A stretch of DNA of 15,223 bases, from positions 1 to 15,223 of the forward strand of contig JAMDCX010000018.1 of assembly GCA_023489375.1 (NCBI GenBank), written 5' to 3'. The notes beneath the pieces are model-generated. The model was not told where the DNA came from, made no database searches, and worked only from the letters and a program-made list of their open reading frames with translations. Each line of letters begins with the position of its first letter. Positions within the stretch are counted from its first letter, which is position 1. Shown piece by piece: positions 1-8,028 of the stretch. A program made the position numbers and the translations under genes. The DNA comes from Planctomycetota bacterium (GTDB taxonomy: Bacteria > Planctomycetota > Phycisphaerae > WQYP01).

Positions 1-32
1 GTGATATCGGTGCCATCCGTGGTTCCAACAAA

Positions 33-294
33 CATTCACAAGGAGGTAGGGGAGGTACACGGAGGAGAATTTCAGTGAATAAGGCACAAATCCATAAGGA
101 TATAGCAATGATTTAATCCTTGCTTGTTATGTCGTTGTGGTGAAATATATGGATCATTGATCTTGGCCACAGAGATCACAGAGGACCCAGAAATTTTTGT
201 TTTTTATAATGGCATAAGGAGGAAGCGGAGGAAAACAGAGGTTTGGCATAGTGTTTATCCATCCTCCCCTTACCTCTGCTACCTCCTTGTGAAT
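33..294. repeat. Inverted pair of purine-rich AGGAGGTAG repeats
   Basis: Positions 33-66 and the reverse complement of 261-294 share the 16-base core ATTCACAAGGAGGTAG. They continue with about 60% further matches in a GGAGGTA/GGAGGA-rich tail. The arms are 34 bases each and about 194 bases apart. The whole stretch 1-390 has no convincing gene. The only plus-strand open frame (124-330) is made of these repeats. The pair resembles degenerate ACAGAG/GGAGG-type dispersed intergenic repeats rather than a transposon end. Confidence 0.6.
164..241 (+). repeat. ACAGAG-type dispersed repeat, two degenerate stretches
   Basis: Positions 166-189 read CCACAGAGATCACAGAGGAC and continue into CCAG, a period-9-to-12 pattern of ACAGAG units. 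Positions 211-241 hold a second stretch (AAGGAGGAAGCGGAGG, then AAAACAGAGG). The reverse complement of the 83-bp repeat at 9725-9807 and 12431-12513 contains the related ACAGAGGAAGCGGAGA. I infer that all are members of one dispersed intergenic family. From general familiarity, similar strings recur in environmental bacterial genomes; I cannot verify that here. Confidence 0.5.
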
Positions 295-448
295 ATATTG
301 CCTCGTCATGTCGTTGAGTCGTTGTGGTGAATGACCCGTCGTAACATCGTCGGAATGTTATTGAGCAGATTTAATTATAACCGCGTAACGGTAACCATAG
401 TTCATATATCTGTCCGTGAATGGTTACGATTAATGAATAATGAGTAAT

Positions 449-518
449 GAGACGGTCTGGCGGCCGTAATGAGACGTTGCGCTGCGCTACACTTAAAAGT
501 ACAAGAGTCGCAATGGTT
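449..518 (+). repeat. 70-bp repeat (copy 1, in element A)
   Basis: It contains the 18-base string CTGCGCTACACTTAAAAG and ends GTCGCAATGGTT. By hand alignment it is about 85% identical to the reverse complement of 9819-9890, with one gap. Both copies are joined at their 5' side to AATGAATAATGAG. Confidence 0.75.
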
Positions 519-630
519 ATTTGTTCGTTGTTCGTTGTGCCGTTATGGTAAGGAACTGACGCATAATAACTTCCAAATAGTCGTTGCGCCGATTGGTGCG
601 TGGATTCCGGAGCACTGTTCGTCAAATAGT

Positions 631-647
631 CACCGGCTTGGCCGGTG
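631..647. repeat. Perfect hairpin in element A
   Basis: CACCGGC-TTG-GCCGGTG forms a perfect 7-bp GC-rich stem with a 3-base loop. There is no following T run, so it is not a classical terminator. Hairpins also sit at 9588-9604 in element B and 12599-12615 in element D. Confidence 0.7.
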
Positions 648-778
648 GTGGAGTATTCAAGGGTCATGCCAATCGGAAAGTTATTATGGTTCCATTCTGA
701 AATCAACCTGTTGCTCGTTGCTCGTTGTTTATCATGTCATTATGATGAAATTGCCTGGCTATTATTCATTGTATATTT

Positions 779-804
779 CCGGCGAGATAAACCCACCGGC
801 TCGC
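779..804 (+). repeat. 26-bp palindromic repeat (copy 1)
   Basis: CCGGCGAGATAAACCCACCG followed by GCTCGC. It is 25/26 identical to the reverse complement of 9551-9576. It is itself palindromic (CCGGYG..CACCGG), so it could form a stem of about 6 bp in RNA. Confidence 0.75.
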
Positions 805-929
805 TAATTTCTAACTCCAGCATTTTACGCATTGCTCATTATTCACTTGCATTTTGATATTCTGTGGTTATTGATCCGTGAACGGTTCTAATTTTAGAGT
901 CACCACGGCGATCGTCCACAATGTCGGGA

Positions 930-2417
930 TTATTCATCCGTTCCATTAGCTGCCGTATAATAATTCGGGCTTTCCCGGGTAATGGTAATATCATGGGGGT
1001 GGCTTTCCACCATGCTGGCGTGCGTAACCCGCACAAAACGGGATTTTTTCTGGAGTTCTGCAATAGTCCGGGCTCCGCAATATCCCATTCCGGCACGCAG
1101 GCCGCCCACCATTTGATAGACAAAATCGCCCAACGGTCCGCGGTAATGCACCAGACCCTCCACGCCTTCCGGAACAAGTTTACTGGATTGCCGCACCGAT
1201 GCCTGCCCGTAGCGGTCCGCCGAGCCTTGGATCATGGCTCCCATGGAACCCATACCGCGATAGCTTTTAAACCGGCGCCCACGATGAATCACCAGCTCTC
1301 CGGGACTTTCATCCAGACCCGCAAACAAAGACCCCATCATGACCGCATTGGCGCCGATAGCCAACGCTTTGGTAATATCACCACTATGGCGAATGCCGCC
1401 ATCCGCGATAACGGGCACCCCCAACGGACCGGCCACCGCCGCCACATTCATAATGGCGGTGATCTGCGGCACACCCACACCGCTGACAATGCGTGTAGTG
1501 CATATACTCCCGGGACCTATACCAACCTTTAACGCATCGGCACCGGCTTCAATAAGATCCGCGGCCGCTTCACCGGTGGCAATATTTCCAGCAATGACAT
1601 CAATATCAAATTTGCGTTTTATCTCTCGTACCGTATCGATTACGTTGGCGGAATGCCCATGCGCTGTATCCACCACCAGCACATCTACTCCGGAGGCCAT
1701 CAGCTTGCTTACCCGATCAAAATGTTTTACTCCCACCGCCGCCCCCACCCGCAGCCGCCCCCGCGCATCTTTGCAGGCGAAGGGAAACTGATGGGTTTTA
1801 TCAATATCGCGCATGGTGATCATGCCGCGGAGCCGACGTTTCTCATCCACCAGCAGCAACTTTTCAACGCGGGCTTCGTTCAAAAGCAGTTCCGCTTTTT
1901 CCAGCGAGGTATCTGGCGGAGCCGTAACGAGATTATGGCGCGTCATTAAATCCCGCACGGGATGGTTGTCATCACCTTCAATAAATTTGAGGTCCCGCCG
2001 CGTCAGGATGCCGACCAAACCTCCATCGGAGGCATCCACAATCGGAATGCCGCTGATATTCTGTTCTTTCATAATTTGCCGGGCACGGCCTACGGTGGCA
2101 TCCGGAGGCAAAGTTACCGGATCTGTGATAATGCCGTTGGCGGAGCGTTTCACCTTTTCCACCTCCCGGCATTGATGTTCAATGGACATATTTTTATGAA
2201 TGCACCCCAATCCGCCTTCCTGGGCCAGCGCAATAGCCAAGGCTGCTTCAGTAACCGTATCCATGGGGGCCGAGATCAGGGGTAAATTCAACTCAATACG
2301 CCGCGTCAGTCGCGTGCGGGTGTCCGCTTCGGATGGAACAAAATCACTGCGCCCCGGCACCAGGAGCACATCATCAAAAGTAAAGCCTTCACCAATAATT
2401 TTATTGCTGTTTTCCAT
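930..2417 (-). CDS. guaB: Inosine-5'-monophosphate dehydrogenase
   Basis: Catalyses NAD-dependent oxidation of IMP to XMP, the committed cytosolic step of guanine nucleotide synthesis. The 495 residues match the usual bacterial length of about 490. Seen in the protein: an N-terminal barrel start ([20 protein letters not shown], residues 11-30), two CBS domains (about 95-210), the catalytic loop [11 protein letters not shown] with Cys306, the phosphate-binding stretch IADGGIR (337-343), and the flap Arg402-Tyr403 that activates water. Nothing essential is missing. No good Shine-Dalgarno precedes the ATG. A promoter-like sequence lies so close (2424-2452) that the message may be leaderless. It stands alone: element A follows its stop by 40 bp and element C lies upstream. 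Confidence 0.97.
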   Translation of the reverse strand: MENSNKIIGEGFTFDDVLLVPGRSDFVPSEADTRTRLTRRIELNLPLISAPMDTVTEAALAIALAQEGGLGCIHKNMSIEHQCREVEKVKRSANGIITDPVTLPPDATVGRARQIMKEQNISGIPIVDASDGGLVGILTRRDLKFIEGDDNHPVRDLMTRHNLVTAPPDTSLEKAELLLNEARVEKLLLVDEKRRLRGMITMRDIDKTHQFPFACKDARGRLRVGAAVGVKHFDRVSKLMASGVDVLVVDTAHGHSANVIDTVREIKRKFDIDVIAGNIATGEAAADLIEAGADALKVGIGPGSICTTRIVSGVGVPQITAIMNVAAVAGPLGVPVIADGGIRHSGDITKALAIGANAVMMGSLFAGLDESPGELVIHRGRRFKSYRGMGSMGAMIQGSADRYGQASVRQSSKLVPEGVEGLVHYRGPLGDFVYQMVGGLRAGMGYCGARTIAELQKKSRFVRVTHASMVESHPHDITITRESPNYYTAANGTDE

Positions 2418-2423
2418 GTAGCA

Positions 2424-2452
2424 ATAATGCCCGCCCGGTGAAATAAAGTCAA
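2424..2452 (-). promoter_or_regulatory. Possible guaB promoter
   Basis: On the minus strand TTGACT (2447-2452) and CATTAT (2424-2429) are separated by 17 bases, matching sigma-70 consensus at 5/6 and 4/6 positions. The -10 box is only 6 bases from the guaB ATG. Transcription would therefore start at or next to the start codon. This is pattern match only. Confidence 0.3.
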
Positions 2453-2548
2453 ATGATCGCGCGAATCTCAGAACGCTCGGCTACCGCCAGATATTGTAGC
2501 CTTACAAGAGTGGTCCTTCTCCAAGGCATTGATTGGTAATACTGCACC

Positions 2549-2757
2549 GTAACCGTTCACGGGCTAAAAAACACCAAAATAATAGAAATCCTGTAGAGCT
2601 TGGAGTTTATATGGCGTAAAAACATGGTAAACAGGTCCTGTGCGGTAAAAAGTAGTGTTTACTTCCTGATTTTGCCACTTTGGCCCGTGAATGATTATAC
2701 GGTTCACAAGGTAGACAACCTGCGGGTGATATTTATGTCCATAACGTGTACGGTTAC
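2549..2757. repeat. Intergenic element C, bounded by inverted GTAACC/GGTTAC motifs
   Basis: Lies in the 379-bp gap between guaB and mnmE. Its left end is a perfect GTAACCGTTCACGG (2549-2562) and its right end ACGTGTACGGTTAC (2744-2757, 12/14). Two degenerate internal copies sit back to back, CCGTGAATGATTAT (2685-2698) and an inverted ACGGTTCAC (2699-2707). An 82-codon minus-strand open frame (2564-2812) crosses it and overlaps the end of mnmE. It lacks recognisable family features and I do not call it a gene. Confidence 0.6.
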
Positions 2758-2796
2758 AACTAAATAATGAAGTGGCGAAAACCTTACGTCCAGGCA

Positions 2797-4149
2797 TTAT
2801 TTGCCGATGCAAAAACCGGCAAAAATTCGCCCCAGCACGTCATCACTGCTGATAACTCCGGAAATAGCGCCAAGGTCATTGAGGGCAGAGCGTAAATCAG
2901 CGGCGAGCAGTTCAGGAAATTGTGGGGCGGTGGCCAGAGTAGCGCTGGCACGTTGCAGTGCAGCATCGGCCTGTTGAATTAACTGTTGATGCCGCGCGTT
3001 CAGTGTAAGGCATTCATCTCCAAGGGGAGCCTGGCGATGGGCATAATCAAAAATAATAGTACGCAATGCTGCGAGATTATCACCAGTTTTAGCGGCAACA
3101 TTAATCCAGGGCCGATTGATGGTCGCAATAGCAGCACGCAGGCCTCCAGGGATATCCGCTTTATTTCGGACAATGATTTTCCAGACGTTAATGTCTGTAA
3201 CAGAATCAAACAGTTGCTGTAAGCTTTCCGGTGTGTCCTCCTGGTCAATGGTCAGTAAAATAACATCAGTCCGCAGGAGCAACTGTTGGCGGATATCATT
3301 CATCAGTCCCGACAGACCGGTATGACGCTCTTCTACCCCGGCAACATCCATTAGCCGCACGACGCGGGAGTGGTCGCGTAATTCTACCGCCAGCACATCG
3401 CGGGTAGTACCGGCGATACTGGAAACAATCGCCCGCTCCTGCCCGGAGAGCGCATTGAGCAATGAGCTTTTACCAACATTGGGGCGGCCAAGGAATACGA
3501 CCCCCGGTAATGCGGACAGTGCCTCCCAGCATACGGCTCGCGTTTGCAGCGTCTGAATGGCCGTTATGACGGTATCCAGCCGCGCCCGCAGCTCATCTCT
3601 GTTAATGAAACTTACTGCCGTTTCATCACTGAAGTCGATGCCCGCCTCCACCAGCGCCAGAAGGTCCGCCAACTGATCGGCATATTGTTGTACCCATTGG
3701 TGTAATCGTCCGTGCCGCAAGCTGGCCGCCGCCCGAAGTTGATGACCGCCCTGAGCAGAAATGGTCGCGGCAATTCCCTCCACTTCTGTGAGATCAAACT
3801 TGCCATTCAGAAAAGCTCGTGCGGAAAATTCACCGGCTTCTGCACCGCGTGCGCCGCCTTCCAATAGATTCTCCAACATCAAGGTAAGCAGAGCAGGAGC
3901 ACCTGGAATATGTAACTCCGCCATATCCTGCCCGGTAAAGCTATGCGGCGTCCGGAACAAGATTAATCCAGCCGGCAGTGGTAACGCCTTCAGCCGGACG
4001 TTTATCCATTGGTAGACGCAAGTTTGTAATACCGGCTCCAGAATGTGTAACGCCATGGCCCAACTCTTAGGCCCAGACAGACGAATAATGCCGCGCTGTG
4101 CCGGCCCAAGCGGAGAACTGATAGCCACAATGGTGTCATCCATAAGCAT
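2797..4149 (-). CDS. mnmE: tRNA uridine-5-carboxymethylaminomethyl(34) synthesis GTPase
   Basis: With MnmG it modifies wobble uridine 34 of tRNAs; cytosolic. The 450 residues fit the family. Seen: the N-terminal folate-binding domain (DTIVAISSPLGPAQRGIIRL near residue 5, then GEFSARAFLNGKFDL at 106-120), a P-loop GRPNVGKS (221-228), G2 GTTRD (247-251), G3 DVAG (268-271), G4 NKAD (329-332), and the diagnostic C-terminal FCIGK (446-450) with catalytic Cys447. Two oddities: G3 is DVAG instead of the usual DTAG, and an ungapped alignment puts Ser280 where E. coli has catalytic Glu282. Met1 and Met3 are both possible starts; neither has a clear ribosome binding site. Divergent from the glycosyltransferase, 161 bp apart. 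Confidence 0.95.
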   Translation of the reverse strand: MLMDDTIVAISSPLGPAQRGIIRLSGPKSWAMALHILEPVLQTCVYQWINVRLKALPLPAGLILFRTPHSFTGQDMAELHIPGAPALLTLMLENLLEGGARGAEAGEFSARAFLNGKFDLTEVEGIAATISAQGGHQLRAAASLRHGRLHQWVQQYADQLADLLALVEAGIDFSDETAVSFINRDELRARLDTVITAIQTLQTRAVCWEALSALPGVVFLGRPNVGKSSLLNALSGQERAIVSSIAGTTRDVLAVELRDHSRVVRLMDVAGVEERHTGLSGLMNDIRQQLLLRTDVILLTIDQEDTPESLQQLFDSVTDINVWKIIVRNKADIPGGLRAAIATINRPWINVAAKTGDNLAALRTIIFDYAHRQAPLGDECLTLNARHQQLIQQADAALQRASATLATAPQFPELLAADLRSALNDLGAISGVISSDDVLGRIFAGFCIGK

Positions 4150-4310
4150 AATGAAATTGTAATAGCATCGGCCCTTGCCGTCGCCAGACCGGGCCTATGT
4201 TGGAAATTAACCTCGTCGCCGGGCTGTGGACAAATTCCTTAAATAACCGATGATGAAGCAGTATAGGTCGATAGGCTCATGGAGCCTCTTGGAAAGGATA
4301 ATTAAACCCT

Positions 4311-6098
4311 ATGAAGACACTTGTGCATGTCACCCATGAAATAGTCCAGAAAATTGGCGGCATCGGTGCGGTGCTCCATGGCTTATTAACTTCCAAGTAT
4401 TATTCCGAACATGTTGAGCGCAGCATTCTCGTCGGGCCGCTGTTTAATACTGACGGCCCGGTGGAACTGCGGCTGGGTCAGGATGGCACCGTGCTTTACA
4501 GTTCCATGGATGGCATCGTTCAGCACCCGCTGGCCTCGGCGCTGGCCGGAGTGGAGCGTAAATATCATGTCGATCTGATTTATGGCCGCAAAACATTTCA
4601 TGATCCATTTACGGGTATCACAGCGCATCCGGAAGTGCTGCTGATCAATGTGAACCACTTTGAATCTTCTCGCATCGGTTTGTTTAAATTTCGGCTATTT
4701 GAGCAGTATGGCATCGAATCCAATCGTTATGATCATATCTGGGATTATGAACAATACCTGCGTATAGCCGAACCGGCCATTGACGCTTTATTAGCCATTG
4801 GGTGCGGCCATCCGCAACATCCCGCGGTGATTCTCTCCCATGAGTACATGGGTATGCCGACCGCCCTGGCGGCGCGGCTCAATGCGCCGGCGCATTTCCG
4901 CACCATTTTTTATGCCCATGAGGTGGCCCCTATGCGGAGGATTGTCGAATCGCATCCAGGACAGGACATCACATTTTATAATGCACTGCATTTGGCCGCT
5001 CGCGGGGATTTGACGGTCCATGATGTTTTTGGATCGCAGCGGTTCTTTTACAAGTGTCCGTTGGTTGAAGCCGCTAAACATTGCGATAATATTTTCGCCG
5101 TCGGCGATTATGTGATTGATGAACTGCGGTTTCTGGATGGCGCCTTTAAGCAGAAAAATATTGACCTGGCGTATAACGGTGTTCCGGCGTTTGCGTTGTC
5201 GCTGGAGGAAAAAATGACTGCGCGCAATCGTCTGCAACATTATTGTGAAACCCTGCTGGGCCATCGACCTGATTTTATTCTTACGCATGTCACACGCCTC
5301 GTGGTGTCCAAGGGGTTGTGGCGGGATATCAGGGTTATGGAACACCTGGAAAAGTTGTTGCATCATGAGAATCAAACGGCGGTTCTGCTGGTATTATCAA
5401 CGGAAACTTCCGGCCGGAGCGGTGAGGATGTGCGCACGATGGAATCCGCGTACCATTGGCCCACCGCGCATCGCGAGGGTTATCCAGACCTTACCGGCGG
5501 CGAGGCGGCGTATTATGCGGGCGTCCAGGAATTCAACGCGCGCAGTCGTAATACCAAAATCATATACATCAATCAGTTTGGATTTAATCGCCGTACCTGT
5601 GGGGATCGCATGCCGGCGGAAATGGAATTCATGGATATTCGTCACGGCTCGGATCTGGAATTTGGACAATCCATTTATGAACCCTTTGGAATCGCACAAA
5701 TTGAGCCGATAGCTTTTGGTGGAATCTGCGTGTTTACAGCCTTGTGTGGGTGCGCCGGTTTCGTGCGTCATGCCGCCGGATCAGGCGGCACCGAAAATGT
5801 CATAGAAGTAGATTACACCAAGTCCCATGTTGTGCCGTTGAATACAATAGAAGATTGTCTGATGGTTGATCGCACCAACCGGGAATACATGGAAAGTGTT
5901 GTGGCTCAAACGGTGGCGGCGGAAATCAACCGCCGGTTGCCGCGAACGGAATTGCAATTTAACCATTTGCTGCAACAAGGCTATCGACTGGCTACACGTA
6001 TGAGCTGGGAAGTCGTAGCCCGTGATTATGTGCTGCCCGGTATTGAAAAGGCGTTGACGGCGCCACCTGCCCAAGTGCCACATGCCCCATCTGTTTAA
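4311..6098 (+). CDS. Glycogen/starch-synthase-like GT-B glycosyltransferase
   Basis: Probably transfers glucose from a nucleotide sugar to a growing alpha-glucan; cytosolic, 595 residues. Seen: the N-terminal KIGGIGAVL (14-22) corresponds to the KTGGL ADP-glucose-binding motif of bacterial glycogen synthases. In the C-terminal half Arg329 and Lys334 lie in TRLVVSKGL, matching the donor-phosphate Arg/Lys pair of GT-B enzymes. The motif YEPFGIAQIEPIAFGG (from Tyr456, with Glu457) matches the EPxG donor-site signature. It is longer than E. coli GlgA (477), with an insertion between about 355 and 450. Start chosen because GGAAAGGA (4291-4298) lies 12 bases upstream. It could instead make another glucan or a sucrose-type product; exact donor and acceptor cannot be read from sequence. 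Confidence 0.8.
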   Translation: MKTLVHVTHEIVQKIGGIGAVLHGLLTSKYYSEHVERSILVGPLFNTDGPVELRLGQDGTVLYSSMDGIVQHPLASALAGVERKYHVDLIYGRKTFHDPFTGITAHPEVLLINVNHFESSRIGLFKFRLFEQYGIESNRYDHIWDYEQYLRIAEPAIDALLAIGCGHPQHPAVILSHEYMGMPTALAARLNAPAHFRTIFYAHEVAPMRRIVESHPGQDITFYNALHLAARGDLTVHDVFGSQRFFYKCPLVEAAKHCDNIFAVGDYVIDELRFLDGAFKQKNIDLAYNGVPAFALSLEEKMTARNRLQHYCETLLGHRPDFILTHVTRLVVSKGLWRDIRVMEHLEKLLHHENQTAVLLVLSTETSGRSGEDVRTMESAYHWPTAHREGYPDLTGGEAAYYAGVQEFNARSRNTKIIYINQFGFNRRTCGDRMPAEMEFMDIRHGSDLEFGQSIYEPFGIAQIEPIAFGGICVFTALCGCAGFVRHAAGSGGTENVIEVDYTKSHVVPLNTIEDCLMVDRTNREYMESVVAQTVAAEINRRLPRTELQFNHLLQQGYRLATRMSWEVVARDYVLPGIEKALTAPPAQVPHAPSV

Positions 6099-6112
6099 CA
6101 GCGTGGTTTGAA

Positions 6113-6130
6113 TACCGCGGGCCGCCGGTA
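6113..6130. terminator. Weak hairpin between convergent genes
   Basis: TACCG (6113-6117) pairs with CGGTA (6126-6130) around an 8-base GC-rich loop. It fills the 32-bp gap between the glycosyltransferase stop and the QueD-like stop, a natural place for a shared terminator. No T run follows on either strand, so the call rests mainly on position. Confidence 0.25.
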
Positions 6131-6502
6131 CTAATCCAGAAGATAAATGGCCTCACAACCCGGCGCTTCCGTGATAGCCACACTTTGAAGCTTCGCCGGA
6201 GGCGGAATTTCCGGTGCCAAAAGTTCCGCGATCCGCTGGGCCACGCGCTCCGCGCTGGGATTTACCGTCCGATCAAATGGCGCTATCTCATTGAGATTTC
6301 GATTATTCCAACACCCGCAGATTGTTTGAAGCCGCCGTTCCAACGCATGAAAATCCATCACCGTATCCATTGGGTCGAGCTGGCGTGATCCTACATGAAC
6401 TGTGACACGCCAAGTGTGCTCGTGCCGCGGCTCGAGTTCTCCCTGGCCCAGGCGTAACTGATGAGAGGCAACAAATTCAGCGTGGACCTCAATGGCAAAC
6501 AC
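6131..6502 (-). CDS. 6-pyruvoyl-tetrahydropterin synthase/QueD-fold protein lacking the catalytic triad
   Basis: A 123-residue T-fold protein related to QueD (7-deazaguanine pathway) and PTPS. Seen: three zinc-ligand histidines, His14 in FVASHQL, His27 and His29 in HEHTW; the VMDF segment (48-51); NLNEIAPFD; NPSAERVA (81-88); and TEAPG (111-115). Missing: where E. coli QueD has Cys27, Asp70 and His71, this protein has Leu23, Asn66 and Asn67 (WNNRNLNEI). All three catalytic residues are gone while metal ligands and fold remain. The start is GTG (6500-6502) with GGAG 12 bases upstream, 23 bp after the proC stop, so the two are probably co-transcribed. No other queuosine or folate gene is nearby. 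It may bind a pterin, do a different reaction, or represent a lineage-specific subfamily. Confidence 0.8.
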   Translation of the reverse strand: MFAIEVHAEFVASHQLRLGQGELEPRHEHTWRVTVHVGSRQLDPMDTVMDFHALERRLQTICGCWNNRNLNEIAPFDRTVNPSAERVAQRIAELLAPEIPPPAKLQSVAITEAPGCEAIYLLD

Positions 6503-6525
6503 TTTTCACCGGCTCCACATGATAT

Positions 6526-7341
6526 TTAACGTGATAATTCCGCACCGCGTTGCACTGCCGCGGATAATGCCTGGGCGATCATGGCCGCAAACTTCTGACT
6601 GGCCATAGAGTTAATCGCCGCTTCAGTAAAACCACCGGGGCTGGTGACTTTACGACGTAATTCCTCCACGGAATCCGGCGATTGCTCCAGCAATCGCCCG
6701 GCGCCGATAATGGTTTGTTTCGCCAGCAGCTGCGCATCAGCGGGAGCCAAACCCATACTGGCGCCTGCGGCCGCCATCGCTTCCGCCAGATAGAACACAT
6801 AGGCCGGACCAGATCCGGAAACGCTGGTTATCGCATCCATTAAAGATTCGGGAACTTCCACGACCACTCCGCAGGCTCCGAAAATACTGGTGGCGAAACG
6901 CATGTCCGCATCTGTGGCTGCATGGCCCCGGCAAATGCCGCTGGCCCCGGCCCCCACCAGGACGGGCGTATTGGGCATAAGGCGTACCACGCGTATGGTC
7001 GCACCAAGTTGCTTTTCAATAAATCCGGTGGAAACTGCGGCGACAATGGAAATAATGAGGGAGTCGCTATCCAGTGCCGGCTTGATTTGTCCCAGAGCCT
7101 CCTCAATTTTCTGAGGTTTAACGGCCAGCAAAATGGATTTCGCCGCCGCAGCCACTGCGCCGCAATCGTCCGTAGTGGCAAGGCCTAATTTTCGAGTCAG
7201 CAATTCGCGCCGTTCCGACGCCGGATCCGCTACGAATATTTCGGAGGGCTTAAATATTCCGGTACGAATACAGCCTCGGGCAATTGCTTCCGCCATGTTG
7301 CCGCCGCCAATAAAGCCCAGATTATACTGTTTTAAGGGCAT
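6526..7341 (-). CDS. proC: Pyrroline-5-carboxylate reductase
   Basis: Reduces 1-pyrroline-5-carboxylate to proline with NAD(P)H; cytosolic, 271 residues, typical length. Seen: Rossmann GFIGGGNM (9-16); VVRLMPNTP (118-126), the substrate/cofactor cleft motif; and the family signature TSVSGSGPAYVF (172-183) with VTSPGGFTEAA (232-242) in the dimerisation domain. An in-frame TTG lies one codon upstream, but GAGG (7349-7352) is spaced 7 bases from the ATG and only 4 from the TTG, so I choose the ATG. A TATGAT hexamer at 7374-7379 could be a -10 box, without a good -35. It heads a short operon with the QueD-like gene. Confidence 0.95.
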   Translation of the reverse strand: MPLKQYNLGFIGGGNMAEAIARGCIRTGIFKPSEIFVADPASERRELLTRKLGLATTDDCGAVAAAAKSILLAVKPQKIEEALGQIKPALDSDSLIISIVAAVSTGFIEKQLGATIRVVRLMPNTPVLVGAGASGICRGHAATDADMRFATSIFGACGVVVEVPESLMDAITSVSGSGPAYVFYLAEAMAAAGASMGLAPADAQLLAKQTIIGAGRLLEQSPDSVEELRRKVTSPGGFTEAAINSMASQKFAAMIAQALSAAVQRGAELSR

Positions 7342-7555
7342 CAAGCCACCTCTTTTCCATATTTCCTTTCCTTATCATAATGGAAGTCGTATCGTACCGC
7401 ATACAGTCTCATACGCCTACCCTGCGAATACTTATTGCTGCCGCACGCGTTAGTGTGCCATCGGGTTTTTTAATCAGGCCGTTCCGCCACAGCCAGATTA
7501 TCTCTATGTGGAATATTCTTTTGTCGCCGACACGACATATATTTTACCATCCGTT

Positions 7556-8026
7556 TTATTGGCCACGGGCTGGTACCACTGCGTGGGCGGTGACGTTTTG
7601 ATTTGTTTTGGCCGGCGCAGTTGCCGGGGGCGTCGTGGGGCGGGTGGTTGCTGGTTGCGTTGTCGGAGCTGCTTCTTCATGCACCTGCATAACGGTGGAA
7701 GGCACCACGGGTGGAGGTGGCACAGTGGTGGTGGTTGTAGTGACTCGATGTGGTGCCAATACACTTAAAACAGTATCCACGTGGGGTTGGCCCTGCGGCG
7801 TATTGGGCAGACTGATAACTACCAGCGGGTGCGGCGCGGGGGAATCGTACAGCATAGCGCCGCCATGAATGTATCCGGATGGGGATCGCAAGGCCTCTTG
7901 AGGCCGCAACGGCGTTTTTCCGCATCCGTAAAGCGGAATAAGACTTGCCGCCATCAGTATCATGGCGCTTCGTGACATCGTTCGGATTACAGTTCTGTCA
8001 GCCAGAGGTAGCTTAAGGATCGCCAT
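7556..8026 (-). CDS. Pro/Thr-rich lipoprotein, unknown function
   Basis: Not a family I recognise. About 156 residues: a basic N-terminus (MSRS), a hydrophobic stretch (AMILMAASLIPLYG), then a lipobox-like LYGC cysteine, so it is probably exported and lipid-anchored. The rest is a low-complexity linker (VTTTTTTVPPPPVVPST, then repeated TTQPATTRP-type units), suggesting an extended periplasmic or surface segment. An ATG at 8030-8032 overlaps the trpB stop by 4 bases. The next ATG (8024-8026) sits 8 bases after GAAGG and is the better start. Translation is probably coupled to trpB. A one-base shift near 7608 would replace the last residues with a longer, protein-like tail ending at 7504, so the 3' end may be frameshifted. 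Confidence 0.6.
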   Translation of the reverse strand: MAILKLPLADRTVIRTMSRSAMILMAASLIPLYGCGKTPLRPQEALRSPSGYIHGGAMLYDSPAPHPLVVISLPNTPQGQPHVDTVLSVLAPHRVTTTTTTVPPPPVVPSTVMQVHEEAAPTTQPATTRPTTPPATAPAKTNQNVTAHAVVPARGQ

Positions 8027-8028
8027 GC

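Larger units (their letters stand above)
391..889 (+). repeat. Composite intergenic element A, bounded by inverted GTAACC/GGTTAC motifs
   Basis: This 499-bp gene-free stretch starts with a degenerate GTAACC..GTTCA (391-404) and ends with CCGTGAACGGTTCT (876-889), so the boundary motifs face each other. Inside, in order, are CCGTGAATGGTTAC (414-427), AATGAATAATGAG (432-444), a 70-bp repeat (449-518), GTTCGTTGTTCGTTG (523-537), a perfect GC hairpin (631-647), GTTGCTCGTTGCTCGTTG (710-727), a 26-bp repeat (779-804) and TGCTCATTATTCA (833-845). The same modules occur in the reverse orientation and nearly the same order in element B. Open frames across it are repeat-derived and unlikely to be genes. 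Confidence 0.7.

Noticed and set aside
371..857. Open frames of 70-112 codons on both strands in element A
   Set aside because: They are composed of dispersed repeat modules shared with element B, where the frames are not conserved.
921..2421. Several plus-strand open frames of 70-203 codons opposite guaB
   Set aside because: They are antisense shadows of a fully convincing IMP dehydrogenase, with Ser/Thr/Ala/Pro-rich composition and no motifs.
2564..2812. 82-codon minus-strand open frame between guaB and mnmE
   Set aside because: It overlaps the mnmE end and crosses the repeat motifs of element C. No domain or ribosome binding site supports it.
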